From Chondrosia reniformis (taxonomy: Eukaryota > Porifera > Demospongiae > Chondrillida > Chondrillidae): a stretch of DNA of 64,000 bases. A program made the translations under genes and the position numbers. The stretch is from assembly GCA_947172415.1 (NCBI GenBank), contig OX359194.1, positions 8,289,901 through 8,353,900 on the forward strand, written 5' to 3'. This document shows positions 45,745-59,300 of the stretch, one piece after another. The notes beneath the pieces are model-generated. The model searched no databases. It was given only the letters and a program-made list of their open reading frames with translations, and was not told the DNA's origin. How positions within the stretch are numbered: position 1 is the first letter of the stretch; every line of letters begins with the position of its first letter.

Positions 45745-46989
45745 ATGGCCGTCCCACCATTGAACAGATCCCCTAGCGATAGCGAGTCATACGTTACAGT
45801 AGGAAGAAGATATTCACTGCAGGAGTACAAACAGTACAAAGATGAAGACTGGAAAGTGTATGGTACAGTATACAGTGGAAATTATACTTCGTGCTGTAAG
45901 TCTCTCTCCCTCTCCGTATCTATAGTGTACAAAACTCACTAACCAGGCTCTTCCAAACAGGAAAACTGACAGAAATGAATCAAGATCTTCCAGCACTTCA
46001 CGAGAGAATTAGGTGACCGCTGTTGTCCAAGGCTGACACTAACAATAATAGTGCTATTTTGTATCTTATTCTTATTTGCAGCAAATTATCAAATTCAGAT
46101 CTTGGACAATTTCTACCAGAATTTTTTCAAGTCAGTCCTTTAAGCTACATACACACAAGTACCAATGTGATCTTTTGTCATACTCACTGTCACCACTTTT
46201 TAGAAACATGCCTTGAACAAGTGTATGATAATTCTGAGGCACGACCTGAAAGAGTGCAAAGGTATATGTGAACAGTGTATCATAAACTACTTTACTATTA
46301 ATCAGTGGCTTATATATATTATAATACTATAAAGAATTCTGGATTAATATTAGTCTTCCTTGTGCTGAGACATACGTGAGGAAGTGCTTTGCTATGTAGG
46401 TTTAGAGCTCATTGAGAAGTTGGAGGATGTGTGGGTATTGTTCTACACACAGTTACTGCCGATAGTGGAGGCCATATTTGCTCCAACTGAGTTCTATGGC
46501 CAAATTAGGAGTATTGCACTTACAAGTTTCAGGGATCACGTGCTTCTTCGGACAGCCATCGAGGACACAGTCGGTGATGTCCAACTGTCACCGAGGTTTA
46601 GGCAGATGCTTCTGGTGCTTCAGGTACAAACACCTTGATCTTGTATAATGATATGGAAACGATGTCGAAGTCACTTAATTCAAATGTTTCGTTTGAATTA
46701 AGTAACTTTGACATCGTCCAGTGATATTTTTTAGGCTAGTGGAGTTTCCATATCATTATATAATGCAGCAACCTAGCCACACAGAAACCTTCCGAATGAT
46801 CTTGATCTTGTTCTGCATGTGACGTGATGGCTTGATCTTGTTCTGCATGTGACGTGATGGTTTGTTTGTCTCTTATAGAGCATTGTTGATTCTCCTCCTT
46901 CCAAACAGTTTCAACAATTAATCAAGATTTTAAACAAAGCTTTAGATCCATATATATGTCTAACTTCACTTAATGTTTCTGAGAAATAA
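45745..46989 (+). CDS. PRR5: PRR5/Protor-like subunit of TORC2
   Basis: PRR5/Protor binds Rictor in mTOR complex 2. Well-supported exons are 46082..46130, 46204..46261, 46400..46623 and 46879..46989, plus a second exon ending at 46012. Landmarks are SKLSNSDLGQFLPEFFQ (human LLKTELGSFFTEYLQ), NKCMIILRHDLKE (human TKGMVILRDKI), LIEKLEDVWVLFYTQLLPIV and EAIFAP. Exon 1 (from 45745) reads into WKVYGTVYSG. Its strongest donor (gtaagt after 45895) would create a stop at the junction with either acceptor (45947 or 45961), while a donor after 45862 joined to 45961 keeps the frame. LFQTGKL at 45947 on aligns with human VFQRKGL, so the true N-terminal join is unresolved. The stop is 71 bp before the OXCT1 start. 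Confidence 0.8.
46642..46762. repeat. Nested inverted repeat (MITE-like hairpin) in PRR5 intron 5
   Basis: Outer arms: TGTATAATGATATGGAAAC (46642-46660) against GTTTCCATATCATTATATA (46744-46762). Inner arms: GATGTCGAAGTCACTTAATT... (46661-46686) against ...TTTGAATTAAGTAACTTTGA... (46692-46718), about two mismatches in 24, with a short loop. A 25-bp insert lies on the right side only. It is either a palindromic foldback element or a long structured hairpin. Confidence 0.6.
46778..46862. repeat. 30-bp tandem duplication in PRR5 intron 5
   Basis: CTTGATCTTGTTCTGCATGT followed by GACGTGATGG occurs twice in direct succession (about 46801-46860), just before the last exon's acceptor. Confidence 0.8.
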
Positions 46990-47060
46990 CTAATAATCTC
47001 TTTAAAACGACCTTTGCATGGCTAATGAGCGAACAATTGATTGTACGAGATCAGCGCAAA

Positions 47061-50191
<3,131 letters not shown>

Positions 50192-50353
50192 AGTACTTTA
50201 TCTGTCACGTGACTCCCCTGCATCTTGAATGTGTTTTAATGTTTTCTGAAATTATTGTGTTGTGTAGTTAGCACTGCTTATCGCAATCATAGAATAAAGT
50301 GGCCGTTTCCCATACACTGTGACCTGTGAACGATTGCCTAATTAAGAGCCATC

Positions 50354-53300
50354 ATGGCGCCCCCTCTATCACTTTGTCGTCTTCTTGTAAACAAATTTTG
50401 TTCCAGTCGGTTGCTGCAGCAAAGTCGATTTTTTAAGAGAATCGCAATCTGCTGCTTGTCAAGTGAAAAGGAGAAACGTCCAGCTCTGGCCTCTCTGCAA
50501 CGCAAACTAATGACCACAAGGAGTATTACTACTTCTTCTCGCACCAGACAGGCTACTGGCGGGCTAATGTCGCAATATGCTGATATAAAGCGGCAATACG
50601 AAGGATATCTGCTGCTCTTTCAAGTGGGCGACTTCTATGAGCTGTACGATGAAGATGCTGAAATTGTTAGTTCAAGAACGTCTCTTCGAGTAACCAAAAA
50701 GCAGGGTATATCAATGGCGGGGTTTCCTATTAAATCCACGGACGAGTGGTTGAAGACCCTTGTGAAGGCAGGCTTCCAGTTGGCGATATGCAACCAGACC
50801 AGAGAGTAGGGGATGCACTTGATGCACATGTACTAGTCTCGCATATCCAGACCACTATCTCGCCTCCATCTACGAGACTACACATGTATAAAGGTTTACC
50901 TAAACTCTATATGCTCTGCCACTCTATATGTTTGCAGACATTTTTCATTCTCTCTGACCACTTCCCTCTTTGTTGTCGTAGTTGTGCGTCACCTAAAGTT
51001 CTCGTAATATGTATAATCTGTTGTGTGATAGAAATTTGTATTTATTGTGTAAATATAAAGATTCCAGTGACCAAAGTCGGATCTTGATACCTGTTGTGTT
51101 TGTAGGAAGACCGGCTCCCGATTGCTGCACCGTCATGTGGTCCAGCTGGTCACCCCGGGGACACTCCTGGAGCCACTCACACACCAGGCCAACTACCTGC
51201 TGAGTGTGGTGCTGGGAGCCAAGGGGTCCCTTGGTCTGGCATGGGTAGACCTCTCCACTTCACAGTTCAGTGTAAGCCATTTTTAATTGGATTTTAGAAG
51301 CAAACCTGAGATTACCTTTCTTTAGGTGTCTACCTCTCATATTGATTACTTGGAGGAAGATTTGGAGAGAATTGCTCCCTCTGAGGTCAGTACTCGTTTG
51401 TACAGATTAGATTCATCTTAATTGCAAATCTTCTCCTGCTAAGGTACTGCTGCATGAAGACCTTTACAACATTAGGAGCCTTCCAGTGATGGATCAGGAT
51501 GTGTACCGCAAGGTATGCCACTCCTCTCTCTTTGATCACCACCTCACTGCTGTCCCAAACGAGGAAGAAATGGAAGACAAGACTGAGCTGTTAGTATCCA
51601 GTGTGCTACATTGTAGGTAATAGTTTTATGGGCCTACCTGGTTCTTTTGTATAGCTATTCACAACTGACAGCCAGCCTATCAGAACTTGAGGTGTGTTCC
51701 TAATAATAGATACGCAGGAAGTGTCACTATTAAACAGGAAGTGTCACTATTAAACAGGAAGTGTAATCATTTTGCTCTTTAATCAAGAAAGTATTTGTTT
51801 GTAGAAAAGAGCATCTAAGGCAGTCCTGAGATTCATTCAACACACTCAAAGGTCCACACTTCCAAGGATAGGTTCTCCAGTTAGATTTGATAACCTCAGA
51901 CATCTAGCCATCGATGCCAGCTCAAGACGGAACCTGGAGCTCACAATGTAAGCAACAGGGCATAGGAGCTGCATGGTTCTATAGTAACCATGGTAACAGA
52001 ATATGGCTGACAGTTGAATGTATACGTCTATTGAATGCTTGTAGTCCAACCTTTGGCAACACCAAGAAGGCCACTTTGTTTGGAGTGATGAGCGACACTG
52101 TGACAGCTGGGGGAGAAAGATTGCTAAAGGACAGGCTCTCTTCCCCTCTCACTGACATTGAATTGATCAACAGGTTAGTGATTCACTGGTCTGTTAGCTG
52201 GTCTGTCAGCTGGTCTGTCAGCTGGTCTGTCAGCTGGTCAATCACGTTTAGTCTAGTTTTGTTTAATATTTCTTTACCATTCCAAATGACAGGCGCCTGG
52301 ATTGTGTGGAGTTGTTTGCTAAAGACACTTTTTTGGCTGAGCTGATTCATGCCAAACTGAAGGGCGTGGCAGACCTTGAGAGGGTGTTACAGAAGGTAGG
52401 GCAGACACTCACAGCTCTGTGAGATTCTTTCCCCTACCAACTGTAGGTGATTACCCCTCTCCAGATCACCATGGGGAATGCCAGCATGTTTGACCTGACG
52501 GTAGTGAGGAACACACTGACTATAGCTGAAGAGGTCTGTGAAGTCCTTAAGGGCCACTTGGAGCAGAACTGCTCCCTTCGCTCTGAGCTGGAAGGTCTGA
52601 AAACCTTCCCAGAACTAACGGAAGAGATAGAAAGTGCCCTTGGGGGTACTACACATGGATACATTAGAAAAGGTACTGGCATATTCTTCTTGACGTGTTA
52701 CTGGTCTCCATGGTTACAGAACTGCACTGGACAGTGTCAAGTTTAAATAAGAGTATTATACCAGTTAGGCTCTCTGCTGTTGCTAAGGAGCCTTACACAG
52801 AGGCAGATCTAGAAATTTGTAAGGGAAGGGGGAGGGGTGCTGGGTGTGACTGAGAGGGTATGAGATATGTTTTGCCAAACATTTGAAATATGGCTAATAC
52901 ATCACTTAGAGCCCTCCTCCAGTCGCCTCCATTAAATCTGCCACTGATAGTCTCCCAGTTAATCTTAATCATAGATACTGGTTCATTATGCATGTATATG
53001 TCTGTGGTGGGACAGGATATTCAAGCGAGATGGATTCACTGAGGGAGGGCTTGCAGCAGAATAATGCAGAGGTTAAGAGGTTGACGGAACGACTGCAGCT
53101 TGAGAGCGGAGTTACCAAGCTCACTGTCGCTCCTCACAAGAGTTACTATCGAGTGTTTGAGACCACTAAAAGTCAGAGTACCAAGGCTGAAAAGTTCCCC
53201 GAGCTGATAAAGTAAGAAAGATGCATCCTTATATTCTTATATGGCTAATAGCTAACTGTATTCATTGCTTCTTCACAGAGTTGAGCATCTGGCCACAAGA

Positions 53301-55559
53301 TTTAGATTTACGTAAGTGTGGGTTGTACTTCAAGGGTTCTGAAGGATGTGAGGTTAATGTCTTTAGGTGTTTGGAGTTACAGCAACTGAATAGCAACCAC
53401 CAGCAGCTGCAGGCGGAATGCGAAGGCATGGAGGAGGAAATCTTTCAGGGGCTGTGCAAGAGGGTAAGTTTACTGGCGGTGACAGAGTGTGGTGACCTCT
53501 ATATACAACTGTAGTGCTAGATAATGTGACCTTTTGGATTGCCAGGTGCTAATGGATGCTCAGGAGATAGTTAACTGTGTCAGTGCACTTTCTGGTTTGG
53601 ACATTGCAGTTAGTCTTGGAACCCAAGCCTTCCGAAGAGTAAGTTTGAATTACATAACCTCCAGTAACTCACTCTGCCAGTTTGTTCAAACTTCACTCTA
53701 TCCCAAAGCGTAATTTCACAATTCCATCAACATACACGGACATACACGTTGACAATCAGCTTCACATCTCTACTGTACAGGGATACTGTAGACCAAGGCT
53801 CTTGGAAGATGAGTCAATGAATATCATTAAGGGGAGACACCCTGTAATAGATGTCCTACAAAAAGGTCAATTTGTATGCAATGACTGTAATATGAATGAA
53901 CATAAAATGTGGATAGTGACAGGCCCCAACATGGGAGGTAGGAAAATGTACTACAACACTGACATAATTACCTGTATAAAATGAATATTTTATTACTTGT
54001 ATCAGGAAAGAGTACATTTCTCAGACAAAATGCACTTTTCGTTGTCATGGCTCAGGTAGGTCCTGTACTTGTATACATTTTACAGATTGTACTATGGGAA
54101 ATACCCTATCCTATTCATAATTTTTATTTTTAAAAATGCACCTAAACTTGTGATACACCCATGAAAGTAATTCCTACCTAGAGATGATATTATGATGTTT
54201 CTACCAAATCTGTCCTGTCTCTCTGAGGCAAACATTGCACTCTTGTTCTATAGATGGGTAGCTTTGTTCCAGCCGATGAAGCCATTATTGGGGTCGTGGA
54301 TCGTTTGTTTGCAAGAATAGGTGCGAGTGACAATGTTGTCAAGCACTTGTCCACTTTCCATTTAGAAATGACAGAAACTGCTCATATCCTTCAGCAGGCA
54401 ACACTCAGATCATTTGTCATTCTGGATGAGATAGGTACGCTTACACTATAATTGCTAGATACCTACAGATTTCATATCAACACTGTGCTGCAACACATTC
54501 ACAAGACGGTCATGTGACATTCACAAGACTGTCATGTGACATTCACAAGACTGTCATGTGACATTCACAAGACAGTCATGTGACACCTATGCACTTTATT
54601 TCTTAGGAAGGGGAACAGCTACAAATGAAGGCTTAAGTATTGCACAAGCTGTACTAGAGCACATTCAGAATAGCATAGGTACCAAGGTTTCACTGTAACT
54701 GATTGCAATACTATTACATATTGTCGGTATTCATTGCAGGTTGTCGTACACTTGTAGCAACTCATTTTCACACTCTTAGTGCCCTTTGTAAGACCTCGCC
54801 ATCTCTTGGTGGGTACAGACTGGTAGCACAGCGAGGAGAAGGTGGAATGACTTTTACTTATAAAGTAGAAGTAAATGTTTGGCCACTTTGTATTAGTCTA
54901 ATGTTGTACACATTGATTAAAGTTTTAATATAAAATAGTTGTGGTTTGGTAGTATGTGATATGAAGTATATTTATATTTTTGAATTGACAAAAAAATTAT
55001 GTTTGATACATTGATAAGTTTTATATGTAGTAAGCTCTAGCTATTAACATTCTCTACTCTGCCAAGGCTTGGCAAGTAGAGGTTGTGATGTGATTACGAC
55101 CTTCTCCTGTAGCCTGGATTGACAGACTACTCATTTGGCATTGATGTGGCAGAACTATCTGGTGTTCCACCTAGAGTCATACATAGAGCTAAATCTTTAT
55201 TAACTCACTCAAATGATCTTCACAATACTTCACTAGTACCAAGATCAGGAAAGGACTCTAAAGGAGGTTTAGTAGACCCTTTCTTAAGCTTGTATAATTG
55301 TAAGTTTAATTAACTGCCTTTTCAAATTCAAGTCTTTGTGTAGCTACGTAGCATTGACGGAGATTGTTTTAATTAGGAATCACTTGGCTGTGTTGAACTT
55401 CCATTTGATTTGTTTATCAGTTCTCTGTTGTTCACAGATATCAAAGATTTGGAGGAGAAGAATCTGGATAGCAAGGATGCGTGGACTGCAGTACTGGAGG
55501 TCTGTGAAGACCTTAAAAAAGAATTAAAAGACGGAGAACACTCGAGTCGTGATCCATAA
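50354..55559 (+). CDS. MSH1: Mitochondrial-type MutS homologue (MSH1)
   Basis: Twenty exons in one unbroken frame (935 residues): 50354..50805, 51106..51271, 51326..51385, 51444..51616, 51655..51691, 51805..51947, 52045..52173, 52293..52395, 52447..52672, 53016..53211, 53279..53311, 53367..53463, 53546..53638, 53781..53937, 54006..54055, 54254..54434, 54607..54678, 54740..54870, 55113..55299 and 55438..55559. The first ~70 residues are basic, Ser/Leu-rich and poor in acids, like a presequence. Mismatch-recognition F-Y-E is at 94-96 ([14 protein letters not shown]). Later marks are [20 protein letters not shown] and [11 protein letters not shown] (core), the Walker A TGPNMGGKST, Walker B VILDEIGRGT and ATHFHTL. 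It has no GIY-YIG domain as in plant MSH1. A role in mtDNA mismatch repair is inferred from yeast MSH1. Confidence 0.88.
52189..52240. repeat. 12-bp repeat in MSH1 intron 7
   Basis: GGTCTGTCAGCT repeats about four times immediately after the exon 7 donor. Confidence 0.8.
52798..52946. mobile_element. 149-bp MITE-like element in MSH1 intron 9
   Basis: Left end CAGAGGCAGATCTA; right end, reverse-complemented, CAGTGGCAGATTTA (12 of 14 match). The interior has G-rich and C-rich tracts and no coding. The CAGNGGCRGATYTA terminus resembles a type common in invertebrate non-autonomous DNA elements. No clear target duplication is seen. Confidence 0.5.
54497..54584. repeat. 22-bp minisatellite in MSH1 intron 16, four copies
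   Basis: ATTCACAAGACTGTCATGTG plus AC repeats four times with one or two changes, 20 bp before the acceptor of exon 17. Confidence 0.9.
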
Positions 55560-56124
55560 CCATTCCAGTACATTGGACTCATAATTTTATACGATGCAAC
55601 CATTAGACACATTCATTCATTATCTTCTTTTAAGTTGACACTCATTTACTTTGTTTTGAGTAAGAAAATTTTTACTGATCAGAATTCATTTTAATTCTTT
55701 TTGAAGTAATGTTTTAATTATTATTATATTAGATGTAAACATTTCTCTTGACTATTTATATAGTACAGGATGCGCATATGTAAACATTGATATTTGCAAT
55801 AGTTAATTGGCCGAATATTGAGTATATGTACATGTGTCAAAAACTTGAAACAATGCACTGATCGAGGTTTATGAAAAATAATAAATTGCCTTATCTCTCG
55901 CCACACGTTAAATTTGTATGCCCCTGCGTTACCCCCATGCGTGTATAAGAAGCCCTCTTGGATGTATAACTGTAAAGGGAGGTAATTATATGAGTGTAGC
56001 TTTGAAATATGAGTACATAACCACAGCCATAAGTGTGCATATCAAGTTATTATTTGTTCATGCATGATTATATTATAGTATTCAGCATCACACAGTTTCA
56101 AATTATGAACCTTCTACGAATCAG
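55560..56124. other. Convergent intergenic region, MSH1 and the small membrane protein
   Basis: AT-rich 3' flanks. AATAAATTG occurs near 55880. No gene or repeat is recognised. Confidence 0.5.
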
Positions 56125-57832
56125 CTAGTACCTCCGCATGGTATACTTGTGTGCGAAGGCCCCCGTAGCAGCCAAAGGGATTATTATGAAGAAGATGATG
56201 ATCAGTATGAAGCAGACCCAAGTGGCCACTGACAGTCCGAGGCTGATGAAAGCATTATTGCGTGATCCCTCTCCTATGTCTGACAGAGCCTATACACATG
56301 GCAACACATATATAACTAACATTGCATTAGTAACAAGAGAATAGAAATATATTTTCAGTTGCAATTGACTATAAAACATTCTATACAGACATTATCCTTT
56401 GAAAGACCATCAATTTCAAATACAGTCAATGGATCCTAGGCATCTGTTAAATACCACACACCCCTGGAATTACCCCAACACAAGTTCATTTTTATGGTAA
56501 ACTATATGTATACACTTTGCCACCCGCTAAATCCACCATCTGCCAACATATTTTGGGACCAATTTAGCAAGATGCACTGTACATTAATAAAGATGTTACA
56601 ATAGGACTTTGATAACCACAAACTAACTGAAGTTGAAACTATATGCTTCAACTATTCTTAATCATGTATTGTTTAAAAAGCATTTTCTACATTTTAAAAT
56701 TGAACTAATAGAACTATATCGAAAAACCAATATATACATTTTATATGTATATGTACAGTATTTCATGCACATATATAGTCACATGTATTATATCAATATC
56801 ATGATTAGAGTGCACCAACAGGTGCTAGGACATTACAAATGTCCAATATTATATATATGCATGTGTATGTATCTACGTATATATAAATTATGCACAATGA
56901 ACTGTTATGACTATCTATTATCTATTTTGTTCTTGTATTGTGCTACACATTCGTGGGATGGGGCTCTAATGTACCATACACTGAAATATAACAACAATGA
57001 CATCGTATGTGTATATAGGCTACAAATAAATAGAATACATATACTCACAATAATGGCCAATATAAGTGCTGGTATAGACAATGCCAGTGTAATTAAGAAC
57101 CCTCCAAGGAAGATTAATGTGATGATTGCCAGTAACAGAGCAGCCAAGGCCTTACCAGTGTGGCTAGCACGTGGAGGAGCCACAACAACGTTTGAATGTT
57201 GAGGGTGAACCATTACTGTAGTGTTCACAGTCTATGCAGGAAGAGTAGATACATATACAAGACCTGCATAAGCACATATGTATGCATCTACATCTCTTGA
57301 GACTGCAAATGTATGCAAATCATGCATGAAACATACGTGTGGAGCTGATGGAATCTGCTGATAGCCGACTGCAGCTGGAGGCATGACTGCTGCATATATA
57401 GTGTGATAGTGAACATAGTACATAATTATGGAGAAGCTATAGAGTATTATTCATAAATTTATGAGCACAAAGGTTATTTTCGGAATGTTTCCTATATATC
57501 CTATACCACGTACATAGCATGCATTGTATATTTAATCAAGTTAGCGCTTTAAGACGCAAACATTTTTTTATTTCATACCCGAAACTATTACCCTGTCGCA
57601 CTAGACTTTAGAGTACTAAATCTCCATAGCACATTCAGACTACTGATTGGAGGAGAGGGCACGTACCGTCTGGAGTATATGTCGGCGGAGGAACGTACGC
57701 ATTAGGTTCCTTCTCAGTCGGAAATTTCTGATATTGATGACCTACAAATTATGAGTAAAATATAATGAGTTGGATTAACAGTAAGTTTTGGCTATTAATT
57801 AATCCAGTAGTACTGCATCGACACATACTCAT
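56125..57832 (-). CDS. Small Pro-rich two-TM protein, possibly CD225/dispanin-like
   Basis: Five exons: 57832..57829 (only ATGA), 57741..57667, 57389..57337, 57231..57049 and 56289..56125; 159 residues. The N-terminal half is Pro/Tyr-rich and cytosol-like (PNAYVPPPTYTPD, GYQQIPSAPH), with a PPTY motif that could bind WW domains. Two hydrophobic segments follow: ALAALLLAIITLIFLGGFLI running into LALSIPALILAII, and ISLGLSVATWVCFILIIIFF. The loop between them, SDIGEGSRNN, and the layout recall CD225/dispanin proteins (IFITM relatives), but the Cys pair is absent and the match is weak. The first coding exon of 4 nt is inferred from a strong gtatgt donor directly after ATGA and a phase fit. Confidence 0.6.
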
Positions 57833-57942
57833 TGCGTTTTCTCCGTCGTAAACACTTGCCGATTATGCGAACTAGCGTTCACGTGCTACATCTAAATGGC
57901 TATATACAATTCGTTATTCATGACCTTTACATACGAAGCAAG
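57833..57942. promoter_or_regulatory. Divergent promoter, small membrane protein and ALG2
   Basis: 110 bp between start codons. An in-frame upstream ATG for ALG2 at 57865 would extend the protein by 26 residues with no family match, so 57943 is preferred and this stretch is taken as 5' UTR or promoter. Confidence 0.5.
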
Positions 57943-59157
57943 ATGGCTCCTCGAATAGGATTTGTTCATCCCGACCTCGGAATTGGTGGTGCCGAGCGCT
58001 TGGTTGTTGACGCTGGAATTGCTTTACAGTCCAAAGGATATGACATTGAAATGTTTACCGCTCACCACGATTCCACGCATTGCTTCACGGAGACGAGAGA
58101 TGGGACCTTAAAGGTCACATCCGCTGGCGACTGGCTACCGAGGAAAGTGTGCGGACGTTTGTACATTCTGTGTGCGTACATGAGGATGATGTATTTGGCG
58201 TTTTATGTAGTCCTTTTTCATGGTTCGAAATTTGATATTTTCATATGTGACCAAGTGTCTGCCTGTATCCCCATTCTGAAATTGACTGGAGCAAAAGTCA
58301 TATTCTATTGCCATTTTCCAGACAAGCTACTCACAAGAAGAGATTGGTGGATGAAGAAATGGTATCGCAAGCCTATTGATTGTACCGAAGAAGTTACTAC
58401 TGGAATGGCAGATGTCATTCTAGTAAATAGTAACTTTACTGCTAAAGTCTTTAGAGACACATTCAAGTCGTTAAAAAAGAGGACACCAGCTGTGGTGTAC
58501 CCATCACTGAATTTCCAATCATTTGATGTTAACCTGCCTAATATGGACGTAGGTATTCCACCTGAGGCCACATATGTTCTCCTGTCAATAAACAGATATG
58601 AACGCAAGAAGAATATTGTGCTGGCCATTGACGGCCTCTACCAGTTGTTGAGGCAAATAAGACCAGAAGAGTTTAATAAGGTGCACTTGGTAATAGCTGG
58701 CGGATATGATGAGCGTGTGACAGAGAATAAGGAGTACTACAATGAGCTAAGAGCGCATGTCATAAAATTAGGTTTAACTGATTGTGTAACTTTTCTGCGA
58801 TCCATCTCACATGAGACCAAGTTGTATTTACTGAAACGCTCCTCTCTCCTGCTCTACACACCTGAGAAGGAACACTTTGGCATTGTCCCTCTGGAAGCCA
58901 TGTACATGAGGACACCAGTGATAGCCACCAACAGCGGCGGCCCTCTGGAGACTGTCGTGAATGGAGAGACGGGCTATTTGACCAATGGAGAGGCTAAGGC
59001 TTATGCAGAACGGCTGATGTACTTTTATTATCGTACTAAAGAGATTAGCAGAATGGGAGACGTGGCAAGACAGAGAATCATAGAGAAATTTTCATTTGAA
59101 GTTTTCACTGAAAAATTTCACCAAGTTGTAAACAGCTTGCAAGAAAAATGTAGCTAA
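57943..59157 (+). CDS. ALG2: Alpha-1,3/1,6-mannosyltransferase ALG2, intronless
   Basis: ALG2 adds the second and third mannose to the dolichol-linked oligosaccharide on the cytosolic face of the ER (N-glycosylation). The single exon gives 404 residues from the chosen ATG (human 416). This start puts MAPRIGFVHPDLGIGGAERL at the N-terminus, which aligns with the human start region. Other marks are AGDWLPR, CDQVSACIPILKL, IFYCHFPDKLLTRRDWW, CTEEVTTGMADVILVNS, LLSINRYERKKN, VIAGGYDERV and the GT-B EX7E block EHFGIVPLEAMYMRTPVIA. The next gene, DMAP1, starts 143 bp downstream. Confidence 0.97.
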   Translation: MAPRIGFVHPDLGIGGAERLVVDAGIALQSKGYDIEMFTAHHDSTHCFTETRDGTLKVTSAGDWLPRKVCGRLYILCAYMRMMYLAFYVVLFHGSKFDIFICDQVSACIPILKLTGAKVIFYCHFPDKLLTRRDWWMKKWYRKPIDCTEEVTTGMADVILVNSNFTAKVFRDTFKSLKKRTPAVVYPSLNFQSFDVNLPNMDVGIPPEATYVLLSINRYERKKNIVLAIDGLYQLLRQIRPEEFNKVHLVIAGGYDERVTENKEYYNELRAHVIKLGLTDCVTFLRSISHETKLYLLKRSSLLLYTPEKEHFGIVPLEAMYMRTPVIATNSGGPLETVVNGETGYLTNGEAKAYAERLMYFYYRTKEISRMGDVARQRIIEKFSFEVFTEKFHQVVNSLQEKCS

Positions 59158-59300
59158 CTTATTACTATCAATATATGCCTCTACATTATTTCATTATATC
59201 ATCACATGTCACCAATTATTGGACAGTAGAAATGAAATGAAAGTACATACGATGTTCAGTGCTTTAAAGTAATTAAGGGTTTTACTCCTGTGTATTCAAG

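Noticed and set aside
57832-57942. N-terminal extension of ALG2
   Set aside because: It opens with a non-ATG codon, and the extra residues have no counterpart in ALG2; MAPRIGFVHPDLG at 57943 fits the family start.
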